A stretch of DNA of 64,000 nucleotides, taken from NCBI GenBank assembly GCA_964498395.1, contig CAZCHE010000005.1, positions 186,001 to 250,000 of the forward strand, read 5' to 3'. A model generated the notes under the pieces. The model did no database searches, was not told the origin of the DNA, and saw only the letters and a list, made by a program, of their open reading frames with translations. The translations under genes and the position numbers were made by a program. Each line of letters starts with the position of its first letter. Within the stretch, counting starts at the first letter, position 1. This document shows, piece after piece, positions 44,385-53,515 of the stretch. This stretch comes from Parapedobacter sp964498395. Its GTDB lineage: Bacteria; Bacteroidota; Bacteroidia; Sphingobacteriales; Sphingobacteriaceae.

Positions 44385-44392
44385 TATCTTTG
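44385..44392 (+). promoter_or_regulatory. -7 promoter element of lepA
   Basis: TATCTTTG, an exact TAnnTTTG match 20 bases before the lepA ATG. Confidence 0.55.
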
Positions 44393-44412
44393 CCGTTTGA
44401 AGTAGCCGTTAT

Positions 44413-46203
44413 ATGAAGCACATTCGCAATTTTTGTATTATTGCCCATATTGACCATGGTAAAAGCACCTTGGCCGACAGGTTGTTGGAGTATACCAATA
44501 CCATTAGCCAACGTGAGGCCCAGGCGCAATTGCTGGATAACATGGACCTGGAGCGGGAACGTGGGATTACCATCAAGAGCCATGCCATCCAAATGAATTA
44601 CGTGAGGGATGGGCAGGAATACACATTGAACCTTATCGATACCCCCGGGCACGTGGATTTTTCCTATGAGGTATCGCGCTCCATTGCGGCTTGCGAAGGG
44701 GCGTTGCTGATCGTGGATGCCTCCCAAGGGATACAAGCGCAGACCATTTCCAACCTTTATCTTGCGCTGGAGCATGATTTGGAAATCATCCCGGTGTTGA
44801 ACAAGATGGATTTACCGGGAGCAATGCCCGAGGAAGTGAAAGACCAAATCGTTGACCTGATCGGTGGCAAGCGGGAAGACATCATTCCGGCATCCGGTAA
44901 GACAGGGCTAGGGGTGTTGGAAATCCTGGATGCGATCGTGGAGCGCGTACCGGCACCTGTGGGTGATCCCGATGCGCCATTGCAAGCGTTGATCTTCGAC
45001 TCTGTGTTCAATTCCTTCCGTGGAATTATGGCGTATTTTAAGGTCGAGAATGGAGCGATACGCAAAGGCGATAAGGTCAAGTTTATCGCTACAGGTAAGG
45101 AGTATATTGCCGATGAAATCGGTACGCTGAAACTAAACCAAGTACCGAAGGAGGTCATTCGTACGGGTGACGTAGGGTACATTATATCCGGTATCAAAGA
45201 AGCTCGTGAAGTAAAAGTAGGTGACACCATTACCCACGTAGCTCGCCCGAGTAAAGAAGCGATCAAGGGATTCGAAGAAGTGAAACCCATGGTGTTTGCT
45301 GGCATATACCCGGTAGACACAGAAGATTATGAAGAACTGCGGGAAAGCATGCACCGCTTGCAGCTCAATGATGCGTCATTGGTGTTTGAACCGGAATCAT
45401 CCGCAGCGTTAGGTTTCGGTTTCCGTTGCGGTTTCCTCGGAATGTTGCACATGGAAATCATCCAGGAGCGCTTGGAGCGGGAGTTTGACATGACCGTGAT
45501 TACCACGGTACCGAACGTATCGTATAAGGCCTACCTGACGAAAGACAACGAAGAAATCATCGTCCATAACCCATCGGATTTGCCGGATCCCAGTAAGCTG
45601 GATTATGTGGAAGAACCCTATATTAAAGCCAATATCATTACCAAGGCTGAATTCGTGGGACCTGTCATGTCGCTTTGTATCCAAAAGCGCGGAACCATTA
45701 TCAACCAGTCTTATTTGACGGCGGATCGCGTGGAACTCGTGTTTGAAATGCCGATGGGTGAAATTGTTTTCGATTTCTACGATAAATTGAAGACCATATC
45801 CAAAGGATACGCATCATTTGATTACCATCAGATCGGGTATCGGCAATCGGATTTGGTGAAAATGGATATTCGGCTTAACGGTGAGCCCGTCGATGCATTG
45901 TCTTCGCTCATTCATCGAAGCAATGCGTATGATTTTGGCAAGAAGATATGTGAGAAATTAAAAGAGTTATTGCCAAGGCAACAATTTGAAATCGCGATAC
46001 AAGCATCGATTGGCGCTAAGGTCATTGCCCGGGAAAATGTTCGCGCGTTGCGCAAGGATGTGACGGCGAAATGTTATGGCGGTGATATTTCCCGTAAACG
46101 TAAGCTATTGGAAAAACAGAAAAAAGGGAAAAAGCGCATGCGCCAAGTAGGGAATGTAGAAATTCCCCAATCGGCCTTTATGGCGGTTTTGAAATTGGAC
46201 TAG
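44413..46203 (+). CDS. lepA: Elongation factor 4 (LepA) GTPase
   Basis: A 596-residue translational GTPase that acts on stalled or stressed ribosomes. The G1 motif AHIDHGKSTLADRLLE starts near residue 11. Switch and G3 segments (ERGITIKS, DTPGHVDFSYEV) and NKMDLPGA follow. The LepA-specific C-terminal domain ends KGKKRMRQVGNVEIPQSAF. Full length. Confidence 0.97.
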   Translation: MKHIRNFCIIAHIDHGKSTLADRLLEYTNTISQREAQAQLLDNMDLERERGITIKSHAIQMNYVRDGQEYTLNLIDTPGHVDFSYEVSRSIAACEGALLIVDASQGIQAQTISNLYLALEHDLEIIPVLNKMDLPGAMPEEVKDQIVDLIGGKREDIIPASGKTGLGVLEILDAIVERVPAPVGDPDAPLQALIFDSVFNSFRGIMAYFKVENGAIRKGDKVKFIATGKEYIADEIGTLKLNQVPKEVIRTGDVGYIISGIKEAREVKVGDTITHVARPSKEAIKGFEEVKPMVFAGIYPVDTEDYEELRESMHRLQLNDASLVFEPESSAALGFGFRCGFLGMLHMEIIQERLEREFDMTVITTVPNVSYKAYLTKDNEEIIVHNPSDLPDPSKLDYVEEPYIKANIITKAEFVGPVMSLCIQKRGTIINQSYLTADRVELVFEMPMGEIVFDFYDKLKTISKGYASFDYHQIGYRQSDLVKMDIRLNGEPVDALSSLIHRSNAYDFGKKICEKLKELLPRQQFEIAIQASIGAKVIARENVRALRKDVTAKCYGGDISRKRKLLEKQKKGKKRMRQVGNVEIPQSAFMAVLKLD

Positions 46204-46220
46204 TATAATTTTAGATTTTA

Positions 46221-46281
46221 GATTTACGATTTTGGATTGTTAGCGGTCAAATCGTAAATCGTAAACTGTAAATCGTAAATG
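46221..46281. repeat. nested repeats of GTAAATC between lepA and folD
   Basis: GATTTACGATTT (46221-46232) and its exact reverse complement (46249-46260) form a 12-bp stem with a 16-base loop. The right arm runs on into further direct copies of CGTAAAT, the last of which contains the folD start codon. The stem may act as a lepA terminator or cover folD initiation. Confidence 0.5.
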
Positions 46282-47163
46282 AATATACTTGATGGTAAGC
46301 TGGTATCAGCAAAAATAAAAGAAGACATTAAGCAAGAGGCAGCGGCTTTTTTAGCCGAAACGGGTAGAAAACCACATTTAGTGGCGATTTTGGTGGGCAA
46401 TGACGGCGCGAGCGAAACCTATGTGGCCAGCAAGATGCGCAATTGTGAACTGGTAGGCTTCGAATCAACCAATATCCACTACGACAATACCGTTACTGAA
46501 GCAGAACTGTTAGCCAAGATTGCAGAACTCAATGCTGATGAAACCGTGGATGGGCTTATCGTCCAGTTGCCGCTGCCGAAGCACATTGATCCGGACCGCG
46601 TGACCGAAGCGATCGACTATAGAAAGGATGTGGATGGTTTCCATCCGGTTAACCTCGGACGTATGCAGCGCAACCTGCCTTGTTTTATTCCCGCCACCCC
46701 GTATGGCATTTTGTTGATGCTGCAACACTATCAAATTGACACCACGGGATTGCATGCAGTAGTCGTGGGTCGGAGTAATATTGTGGGAAGCCCTATGAGC
46801 ATCCTACTTGCCCGAAACACGAATCCGGGCAATTGCACCGTTACGCTGACGCACAGCCGTACCAAGAACATTAAAGAAGAGGTGTTACGAGCGGATATTA
46901 TCGTAGCGGCCATCGGAAAGAAACAGTTCATTACGGCTGATATGGTCAAGGATGGAGCGATTGTCATCGATGTGGGGATTAACCGTGAAAGTAGTACTCA
47001 AACCAAGTCGGGTTATAAATTATATGGGGATGTTGATTTTGATCAGGTAGCACCTAAAGCATCGTGGATTACTCCTGTGCCGGGTGGTGTGGGACTGATG
47101 ACCATTGTTGGGTTGCTTAAAAACACACTTGAGGCGGCTAAGGGGAGTATTTACCGAATTTAA
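46279..47163 (+). CDS. folD: Methylenetetrahydrofolate dehydrogenase / methenyltetrahydrofolate cyclohydrolase
   Basis: A 294-residue bifunctional C1-folate enzyme. Motifs: ETYVASKMRNCE (catalytic Lys), DGLIVQLPLPKHID, KDVDGFHPVN, PATPYGILLML, VVGRSNIVGSPMSILL (nucleotide loop) and TPVPGGVGLMTIVGL. Start ATG 46279 lies at the end of a run of AAATCGTAAAT repeats. Monocistronic. Confidence 0.97.
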   Translation: MNILDGKLVSAKIKEDIKQEAAAFLAETGRKPHLVAILVGNDGASETYVASKMRNCELVGFESTNIHYDNTVTEAELLAKIAELNADETVDGLIVQLPLPKHIDPDRVTEAIDYRKDVDGFHPVNLGRMQRNLPCFIPATPYGILLMLQHYQIDTTGLHAVVVGRSNIVGSPMSILLARNTNPGNCTVTLTHSRTKNIKEEVLRADIIVAAIGKKQFITADMVKDGAIVIDVGINRESSTQTKSGYKLYGDVDFDQVAPKASWITPVPGGVGLMTIVGLLKNTLEAAKGSIYRI

Positions 47164-47208
47164 GTCCGGAAGTCGTGAAGACGGGAGACCGAAGCCAGGA
47201 GGTAGCAA

Positions 47209-47296
47209 AAATAAACCCGCGTAAATCCCTGCCTGCGGCAGGCAGGCGTATAATCTGCGTCATCCCTGCCTACCGGCAGGCAGGCGCATTCCGTTG
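47209..47296 (+). repeat. dispersed repeat with CCTGCCTGC palindromes, copy 1
   Basis: AAATAAACCCGCGTAAATC, then the palindrome CCTGCCTGC-G-GCAGGCAGG (47228-47246), then a second imperfect one (47265-47284). The reverse complement of 63335-63404 aligns with the left part over about 60 bases, including the flanks. It belongs to an intergenic family with phrases like AAATCTGCG and CATCCGCGTTCC that is common in Bacteroidota. Confidence 0.75.
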
Positions 47297-47362
47297 GAGG
47301 TAAGTTTGGTACAACTATTGTTTAACCTCAGCATTAATTTATATCATTAAACACCAATCAAC

Positions 47363-47752
47363 ATGAAGAAATTTGCATTAGCAGCGTTGTTTGCCGGGGC
47401 ATTGGCTTTCACGGCCTGTAATAACGGTCAATCAGGAGGTCATGCGCACGACCACGATCATGATCACGCGGATCATGACCACCACGATCATGACCACGAC
47501 CATTCCTTAGGTGAAGAAGCCGAAACCGCATTAGATAGCCTAGAAAAGGCAGGCGAGGAAATTGGCGCGAATGTCGAAAAAGCAGGTGAAGATGCGAAAT
47601 CCACGTTTCAAGAAGCCAAAGAAGGGGTGAAAGCAGGTATCCAAGCAGCTAAAGAAGAAGTGAAAGAAGCATCCAAAGCCGCCGCACAAGATGTGAAGGT
47701 TGCTGCCAAGAAAGTGGAAGAGAAAGCGAAAGACATCGCCAAGAAGGATTAA
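47363..47752 (+). CDS. Histidine/aspartate-rich lipoprotein with amphipathic helix tail
   Basis: 129 residues. Lipoprotein signal MKKFALAALFAGALAFTAC (Cys19). Residues 27-47 are an alternating His/Asp tract (12 His in 21 residues), a typical metal-binding low-complexity region. From about 50 to the end it is predicted to be a continuous Ala/Lys/Glu helix with an 11-residue-like rhythm (VEKAGEDAKSTFQEAKEGVK, then AGIQAAKEEVKEA), reminiscent of LEA or apolipoprotein-like helices. Anchored in the envelope, it may buffer zinc, nickel or copper or stabilise the membrane. No metal transporter lies next to it. A strong terminator follows. Confidence 0.8.
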   Translation: MKKFALAALFAGALAFTACNNGQSGGHAHDHDHDHADHDHHDHDHDHSLGEEAETALDSLEKAGEEIGANVEKAGEDAKSTFQEAKEGVKAGIQAAKEEVKEASKAAAQDVKVAAKKVEEKAKDIAKKD

Positions 47753-47776
47753 CGACACTCAGCCGTTATCATACAG

Positions 47777-47804
47777 AAACCCATGGAGACGTTCCATGGG
47801 TTTT
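47777..47804 (+). terminator. Terminator of the His-rich lipoprotein gene
   Basis: An 11-bp stem (AAACCCATGGA / TCCATGGGTTT) with a 5-base loop, then T-rich sequence, 25 bases past the stop. Confidence 0.85.
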
Positions 47805-47880
47805 GTGTTTTTTGTAGGTTTTGCGGGTGTTGTCAGTCATAGAAACCCGACGTAGTAGGGTTGAATGGATGATTGCTTTA

Positions 47881-48153
47881 TCAGTTCAAATAATCTTCGT
47901 CTGCCTGATTCAATGGTTTGTTAACCTCAAATGGAGGGTTATCCGATGAAAATTCGTCTGAAACTTGTTTCTTTCTGGGTCTGCCGAGCATAAATCCCAC
48001 AATTGCCCCGATCACGAACATGGTTCCAAGTACCGCTAATTTAGGAACGGAACGCGTGCCGAATATCCAAAAATTGACCTCGTCCATGTTTTTCATCAGG
48101 ATCACCGTAACCAATACGGTGATCACGATAATGAAGATGGTTTTTGCGCTCAT
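47881..48153 (-). CDS. LapA-like small membrane protein
   Basis: 90 residues from ATG 48153. It has two membrane helices (IFIIVITVLVTVILM and LAVLGTMFVIGAIVGFMLGR), separated by NMDEVNFWIFGTRSVPK, then a basic and an acidic tail. This fits the LapA/DUF1049 pattern (F.W/F.......P....L...F..G...G). E. coli LapA takes part in lipopolysaccharide assembly control; the role here is not known. The frame allows 48165, but MSAKTIFIIV is the better start. Confidence 0.7.
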   Translation of the reverse strand: MSAKTIFIIVITVLVTVILMKNMDEVNFWIFGTRSVPKLAVLGTMFVIGAIVGFMLGRPRKKQVSDEFSSDNPPFEVNKPLNQADEDYLN

Positions 48154-48402
48154 GGTGTCTACCAAATTACAGTTTAGCGAAAATAATAAAAAATATTTGG
48201 TTTATCCATGCTGACGTTTTGTTACATTGGCTCGTCATGCCATTGTCTGAAAAAAAAATAAGCGAGGTATGTTTTGCTAAAAATGAAGTTATTTTTGATT
48301 CTATTTAATTGTTAATCAGTATATTATTTGGTATTTATTGTCGGGCATGTTACCGAATATTTAATAAATATGTTAAAGTTTTTTAACTTTTTTTTGCAAT
48401 CA

Positions 48403-48434
48403 TTTGAATAAACAGTATCCGCTCATTATATTTG
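48403..48434 (+). promoter_or_regulatory. Promoter in the long gap before susC
   Basis: TTTG (48403-48406), 20 nt, TATATTTG (48427-48434): a full-consensus promoter about 420 bases before the SusC start. The 699-base gap 48154-48852 is AT-rich. It has only short frames (for example 48624-48728, 34 codons, MMFRHMEIGHTKVLTDIKNV...), none of which can be defended as a gene. A long 5' leader for susC or a separate small RNA is possible. Confidence 0.6.
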
Positions 48435-48852
48435 GCTGTTGATAAATACACATTTTTAACATACACACACGAATTTAAACACGGCTATTTGGCAATTTTT
48501 ACACGTAATCTGAATAAATCTAAGACACCGTCCTTTTCAGTTTTTTGTACGTTATTTTTGTTTTGCATCTTGATGCCAATTAGTGGTTTAAGTTATTGTG
48601 TTTGCGTAACGGCATAATACACAATGATGTTTCGACACATGGAAATAGGACATACGAAAGTCCTGACCGATATTAAAAACGTTTTCCAACTTAACAGGTT
48701 CAGCTTGGTGATCAAACCAGGTGAATAATGATTCTCATTTACTTTATTGTCTATTAAATTTAGGTTTAATAGCTATTTGAAACGACCTTGCCTAGCAGGT
48801 AAATCGAAAAACTTTATATATTGACTATTTTTTTAACCAAATTCACAAACAC

Positions 48853-51800
48853 ATGAAACAAAAATTACTATGTTTCTTAATGCTTGGCGTATTGCTGATT
48901 GGATCAGCATACGCTCAGGACAGGAGGATCAGTGGTAGGGTGACATCGTCACAGGACGGGGCCCCCTTAAGCGGGGTATCGGTAGCTGCAGTGGGAACTA
49001 GCCAAGCTACATCAACAGGTGACAATGGCGAATACACATTGACAGTATCGGAGAATGCCACACGATTGGAGTTCAGGTATCTGGGCTATATCAATCAAAT
49101 TGTAAACATCGATGGAAGGAACATCATCAATGTAGCGTTAGAATTAGACGCAACAACATTGAGTGAGGTCGTCGTGACAGGTTACGGAACTGTTAGAAGG
49201 CAGGATTTTGCGGGAAGCGCTGTCTCTATCGGTGGAGAGCAGATTGCTAACTTGCCTGTACAGAGTTTTGACCAAGCGCTTGGTGGACGTGCTGCCGGTG
49301 CGCAGATCTCCATTCCCAATGGGGTAGTTGGTAATCCACCTGTCATTCGGATTCGGGGTACAAATTCCATCTCATTGAGTAGCTATCCTTTGATCATCAT
49401 TGATGGGGTGCCTACCGTTACGGGTGAATATAGTGGTTCGTCAAGTGCGGTTAATCCGCTTTCTGCAATCAACCCCAGTGATATTGAGAGTATCGACATT
49501 TTGAAAGACGCCAGTGCAACAGCCATCTATGGTAGCCGGGCTGCAAACGGAGTGTTGGTTATTACAACCAAAAAAGGGAAGTCAGGTGCGGCTACTTTGG
49601 CTCTTGATAGCTGGGTATCTATCAACCAACCTCAGCGCTTACCAAAAATTTTGGATGCATACCAATACGTAGAATTGAAAAATGAGGGATTGATTAATGC
49701 TGGTCAGTACAATCCACAAACCAATTCGTATAATCTAGATTATGATGCCAATGGCAATGTCATTAATACCAATTGGTTGGATTTCGTATATCGTGACGGA
49801 GTTTCACACAACCATTCTGTCAGCATTCGAGGTGGTTCGGAAAGCACCACATATTATGGGTCAGTGATCTTCTCTGATCAGCAAGGTATCCTAATCGGGA
49901 ATGATTATAACAGAATCGGTGGTAATTTTAATGTTGACCACAAGTTCGCGAAAATCTTCAAGTTCGGCACCAAGTTAAATGTCACGAACGAGAACACCAA
50001 GTCATTTACAGGTTCCGGATCGTTGTCGGGTGAAGCATTTTCGGTAACCGGCCTTGGCCGTATCGGATTGGTTTCTCAACCAAACGTTTCACCATTCAAT
50101 CCAGATGGATCGTATAACGTTTCAGGCAACCAGTTAGGTAGCGGAGCGAACACTGCAGCGGCTCCAGGTTATTACAACCTTGCGGTTTTACGCGACCACA
50201 ATCGCTCTAACTCAGCTACCCGTAGGATACAGGGTAATGCCTATATTGAGGCGGCACCGCTTCCTTGGTTGACACTTAGAAGTTTATATGGCATCGATAA
50301 TTTTGATGTTGATGACGATATTTTCCAGTCACCAATCAATGGTGACGGTTTTGCAGCAGGCGGACGTGCCATCAGGCAAGGTTATTTCTACCGCACGTGG
50401 GTATGGACTAATACATTTGATATCCAACATACGTTTGATGACAAACATTCCGTCCATTTCTTGGGAGGTAACGAGCAGACGAGAAGAACTACTGATGGCT
50501 TTTGGGGACAACGAGACGGACTATCTGATCCAGCTTTTGAACATATCGGAGCCGGATTTATCACACCGTCAGTTGGTGGTGGATACTCAGAAAACTACCT
50601 TGTCTCGTTCTTTGGTGCTTTGAACTATGACTTTGCGAAGAAGTACTATGTGAATGCTTCGTTGCGGCAGGATGAATACTCAGCTTTCGGCCCGAATAGC
50701 AAAGCAGGTACGTTTTATAGTATCGGTGGTATGTACGATATCAGTAACGAGCAATTCTGGCAGGACGGATCCTTGGGCAATATCTTCAATAGGTTCCGCT
50801 TAAAAGGTAGCTACGGTACAGTGGGTAACCACAATGGATTGGGCTGGTTGGCACCAAATTCCCTGTATGGCTACGGTCTGTACGGTGTTATCCCTTCCTT
50901 AGCTCCTTCATCCGCGGGCAACCTGTCCATCGGGTGGGAGAGTAGCAAGAAGCTTGATTTGGGTATCGATTTCGGCCTCCTGAATGACCGCATTACTGTA
51001 GAGGCAGGTTATTTTAAGAACGATGTCGATGATTTAATTTATTCCGTTCCCCAAGCACCATCCGCAGGACTGATATCTAATCCTGATGTCAATATCGGTA
51101 GTATGGTGAATAAGGGTTTTGAATTAACCATTACTGCTCAGGCGGTTCGGAAGAATGATTTTAGCTGGACGCCTTCGTTCAACTTGACGCATGTGCAAAA
51201 CGAATTGGTATCGTTAACCGACCATATCGACCAATTTACAAGTGAAACTTCAGGACTAGAGGTTGCCAGTATCTCTCGGGTTGGCGGCCCACTTGGTCAG
51301 ATTTTCGTCGTTCGCACGGATGGAGTTGACCCGGCTACTGGTAGAAGAATATTCATCAACGCCGATAACGAACGCGTGTTTTATGCGCATCCTGGGCAAT
51401 GGACGTATGCGGACGGCTCGACTGCTCCGGCCATTACTACAAATGACCAGATGCCGGTTGCGAACTCAATGCCTCGCTATTTTGGTGGTTTCAGTAATAA
51501 TTTTGCATACAAGAATTTCGACTTGAACTTGAATTTCACGTTCCAGTTGGATTATTCGATTTACTGGGGTACGAGAGCTGGTTTGTTTGATAACCGGACA
51601 TGGAACAACAGTGTGGAAAGCATGAACAGGTGGACAACCCCGGGGCAGGTGACCGACATCCCACGCATTGTAGCGGGTGACAACTGGTCTAACGGATCGG
51701 CGATGCCGATTGATGCCAATGTGTTTAAGGGAGATTTCTTGAAGTTGCGTGACATTGCTTTAGGGTATAGCCTTCCAAAAACCATATTGAATCAGGTAGG

Positions 51801-51975
51801 TATTTCTAACCTCCGGATATACGCCAGTGCGCACAATGCGTTTATCTGGACGAAATATCCTGGAACCGATCCAGAGGTGTCGTCCAATGGTAACAGTAAC
51901 GTAGCGCAAGGTATTGACCGGAACTCTGTTGCTAATGGAAGAGCATTTACTGCTGGCATCAATGTTACATTTTAA
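48853..51975 (+). CDS. SusC/RagA family TonB-linked outer-membrane transporter
   Basis: 1040 residues. Signal peptide (LLIGSAYAQ), CarboxypepD-like domain (RRISGRVTSSQDGAPLSGVS), TonB box region (LSEVVVTGYGTVRRQD), plug domain with the SusC signature (PSDIESIDILKDASATAIYG, then SRAANGVLVITTKKG), and a large barrel ending AFTAGINVTF. It forms the transport channel for an oligomeric nutrient with the SusD lipoprotein encoded 51 bases downstream. No glycoside hydrolase, peptidase or sigma/anti-sigma pair is next to it, so the substrate cannot be named. Confidence 0.96.
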   Translation: MKQKLLCFLMLGVLLIGSAYAQDRRISGRVTSSQDGAPLSGVSVAAVGTSQATSTGDNGEYTLTVSENATRLEFRYLGYINQIVNIDGRNIINVALELDATTLSEVVVTGYGTVRRQDFAGSAVSIGGEQIANLPVQSFDQALGGRAAGAQISIPNGVVGNPPVIRIRGTNSISLSSYPLIIIDGVPTVTGEYSGSSSAVNPLSAINPSDIESIDILKDASATAIYGSRAANGVLVITTKKGKSGAATLALDSWVSINQPQRLPKILDAYQYVELKNEGLINAGQYNPQTNSYNLDYDANGNVINTNWLDFVYRDGVSHNHSVSIRGGSESTTYYGSVIFSDQQGILIGNDYNRIGGNFNVDHKFAKIFKFGTKLNVTNENTKSFTGSGSLSGEAFSVTGLGRIGLVSQPNVSPFNPDGSYNVSGNQLGSGANTAAAPGYYNLAVLRDHNRSNSATRRIQGNAYIEAAPLPWLTLRSLYGIDNFDVDDDIFQSPINGDGFAAGGRAIRQGYFYRTWVWTNTFDIQHTFDDKHSVHFLGGNEQTRRTTDGFWGQRDGLSDPAFEHIGAGFITPSVGGGYSENYLVSFFGALNYDFAKKYYVNASLRQDEYSAFGPNSKAGTFYSIGGMYDISNEQFWQDGSLGNIFNRFRLKGSYGTVGNHNGLGWLAPNSLYGYGLYGVIPSLAPSSAGNLSIGWESSKKLDLGIDFGLLNDRITVEAGYFKNDVDDLIYSVPQAPSAGLISNPDVNIGSMVNKGFELTITAQAVRKNDFSWTPSFNLTHVQNELVSLTDHIDQFTSETSGLEVASISRVGGPLGQIFVVRTDGVDPATGRRIFINADNERVFYAHPGQWTYADGSTAPAITTNDQMPVANSMPRYFGGFSNNFAYKNFDLNLNFTFQLDYSIYWGTRAGLFDNRTWNNSVESMNRWTTPGQVTDIPRIVAGDNWSNGSAMPIDANVFKGDFLKLRDIALGYSLPKTILNQVGISNLRIYASAHNAFIWTKYPGTDPEVSSNGNSNVAQGIDRNSVANGRAFTAGINVTF

Positions 51976-52026
51976 CGTATATGGTGCTTAGCGAATCAAC
52001 TTGTTTATAAGTATAATATCGAAACA

Positions 52027-53475
52027 ATGAAAAGGAACAAATTAACGAATATAGCCCTTATCTTACTCGCAGTAATGATGGGGGTGCTATCTGGATGTCG
52101 GAAAGAGAGTAACCTGTATCCTTCTTCCAGAACTGCGGTAGATTCTGAAAATGCCTTCGCTTCTGCCGACCGTATTGAGGGATTGGTATATGGTATCTAC
52201 AACGCCTTGAAACATGGGCAGTTTTATGGAGGAAGGTATTTGGTATACAATGATATCAGGGCAGATAACTTTCTGAATCGTACCCAAAATGGTGTTACTG
52301 GTTTGCAGACATGGTTACAGAATGTGGATAACAGTACCAACGAGGTTATAAACCTTTGGTATCGCGGGTATGTGACCATTAACAATGCCAATCTGTTTAT
52401 CGACGGTATGGAAGCCGGTGGTACCGAAGTGGTCGGTGGCGAACAGGCAAACCGATACATCGGTGAGGCTCGTTTTTTAAGGGCGCTTTCATATTATAGC
52501 CTGTTGCAGATGTATGCACAACCTTACCATGTAAACAACGGTGGTTCTCCTGGCTTGCCGCTTCGGTTGACGGGTAATGTCGGTGCAGATGATTATAGCT
52601 TGGCGAAAAGCTCGGTAGCTGAGGTGTATGCACAAATCATTGACGACCTTAATTTTGCCGAAACTAACTTGCCTGAAAACTATGGCGATCCCCATTTGAA
52701 CACGACAAGGGCACATAAGAATACCGCAATTGCGCTGAAAACTCGCGTTTATTTATCCATGGGTGATTACGCATCCGTGATCAGTGAAGGGAATAAGATT
52801 GTAAGTGCTTCCGCGCCATATGCATCGACCAGCGGTGTCAACATGTCCTTAGCGAGTAACATCGCATCTGTGTTTGAGCCACCTTATACAGGAGACGAAT
52901 CGATATTCTCCATGCCAATGGCGGCCAACAGTGCACCCGGTACCCAGAATGCGCTTCAGTATTATTACATGGGTAATGTTGAGTATACCTTGAACCCTAA
53001 CGGTATCATTGCCAATTCTGGTTGGTCAGGAGGTGATGCTCGACGCGATTTCATTGGCTCAAGCGATTTCGGTAGCATTTTGGTGAAATTTACCGTACCG
53101 AATCCTTGGACAGACTACGTACCGGTCATTCGCTATGCTGAGGTTTTGTTAAATTTGGGTGAAGCTATTGCCAGAAGTACCAATAGTGTTGATGCACGTG
53201 CGGTAAGCTTGCTAAATGCCGTACGCAACCGATCAGACGCTTCGACGACGTTTACCGTTGGCAGTTTCGCTAATGCAGATGCTTTGTTCAATGCATTTCT
53301 GACAGAGCGTAACATCGAGTTTTTAGGCGAGGGTATTCGGAGCTTGGATTTGTTGCGGTTAGGTTTGCCTTTTCCGGCCAAAGGCGCTGCTCCTGAGGTA
53401 GCACCAAGTGCACAAAACTATGTTTGGCCGATGTCAGCAAATGAGATCCTTTACAATCCGCTGATTGGCAACTAG
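52027..53475 (+). CDS. SusD/RagB family nutrient-binding lipoprotein
   Basis: 482 residues. Lipoprotein signal with lipobox LSGC (about residue 24). TPR-containing SusD fold: RFLRALSYYSLLQMYAQPY, SSVAEVYAQIIDDLNFAE, RAHKNTAIALKTRVYLSMGD and YAEVLLNLGEAI are typical. The C-terminus has TERNIEFLGEGIRSLDLLRL, then the closing WPMSANEILYNPLIGN. It is the surface lid of the SusC channel just upstream. Confidence 0.95.
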   Translation: MKRNKLTNIALILLAVMMGVLSGCRKESNLYPSSRTAVDSENAFASADRIEGLVYGIYNALKHGQFYGGRYLVYNDIRADNFLNRTQNGVTGLQTWLQNVDNSTNEVINLWYRGYVTINNANLFIDGMEAGGTEVVGGEQANRYIGEARFLRALSYYSLLQMYAQPYHVNNGGSPGLPLRLTGNVGADDYSLAKSSVAEVYAQIIDDLNFAETNLPENYGDPHLNTTRAHKNTAIALKTRVYLSMGDYASVISEGNKIVSASAPYASTSGVNMSLASNIASVFEPPYTGDESIFSMPMAANSAPGTQNALQYYYMGNVEYTLNPNGIIANSGWSGGDARRDFIGSSDFGSILVKFTVPNPWTDYVPVIRYAEVLLNLGEAIARSTNSVDARAVSLLNAVRNRSDASTTFTVGSFANADALFNAFLTERNIEFLGEGIRSLDLLRLGLPFPAKGAAPEVAPSAQNYVWPMSANEILYNPLIGN

Positions 53476-53515
53476 GCAATCGAGCTTTTTCAAACCATAT
53501 TTAAATATGTATAAC

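Noticed and set aside
48432..48617. 61-codon frame before susC
   Set aside because: It begins inside the promoter -7 element and has a non-ATG start; no evidence for translation.
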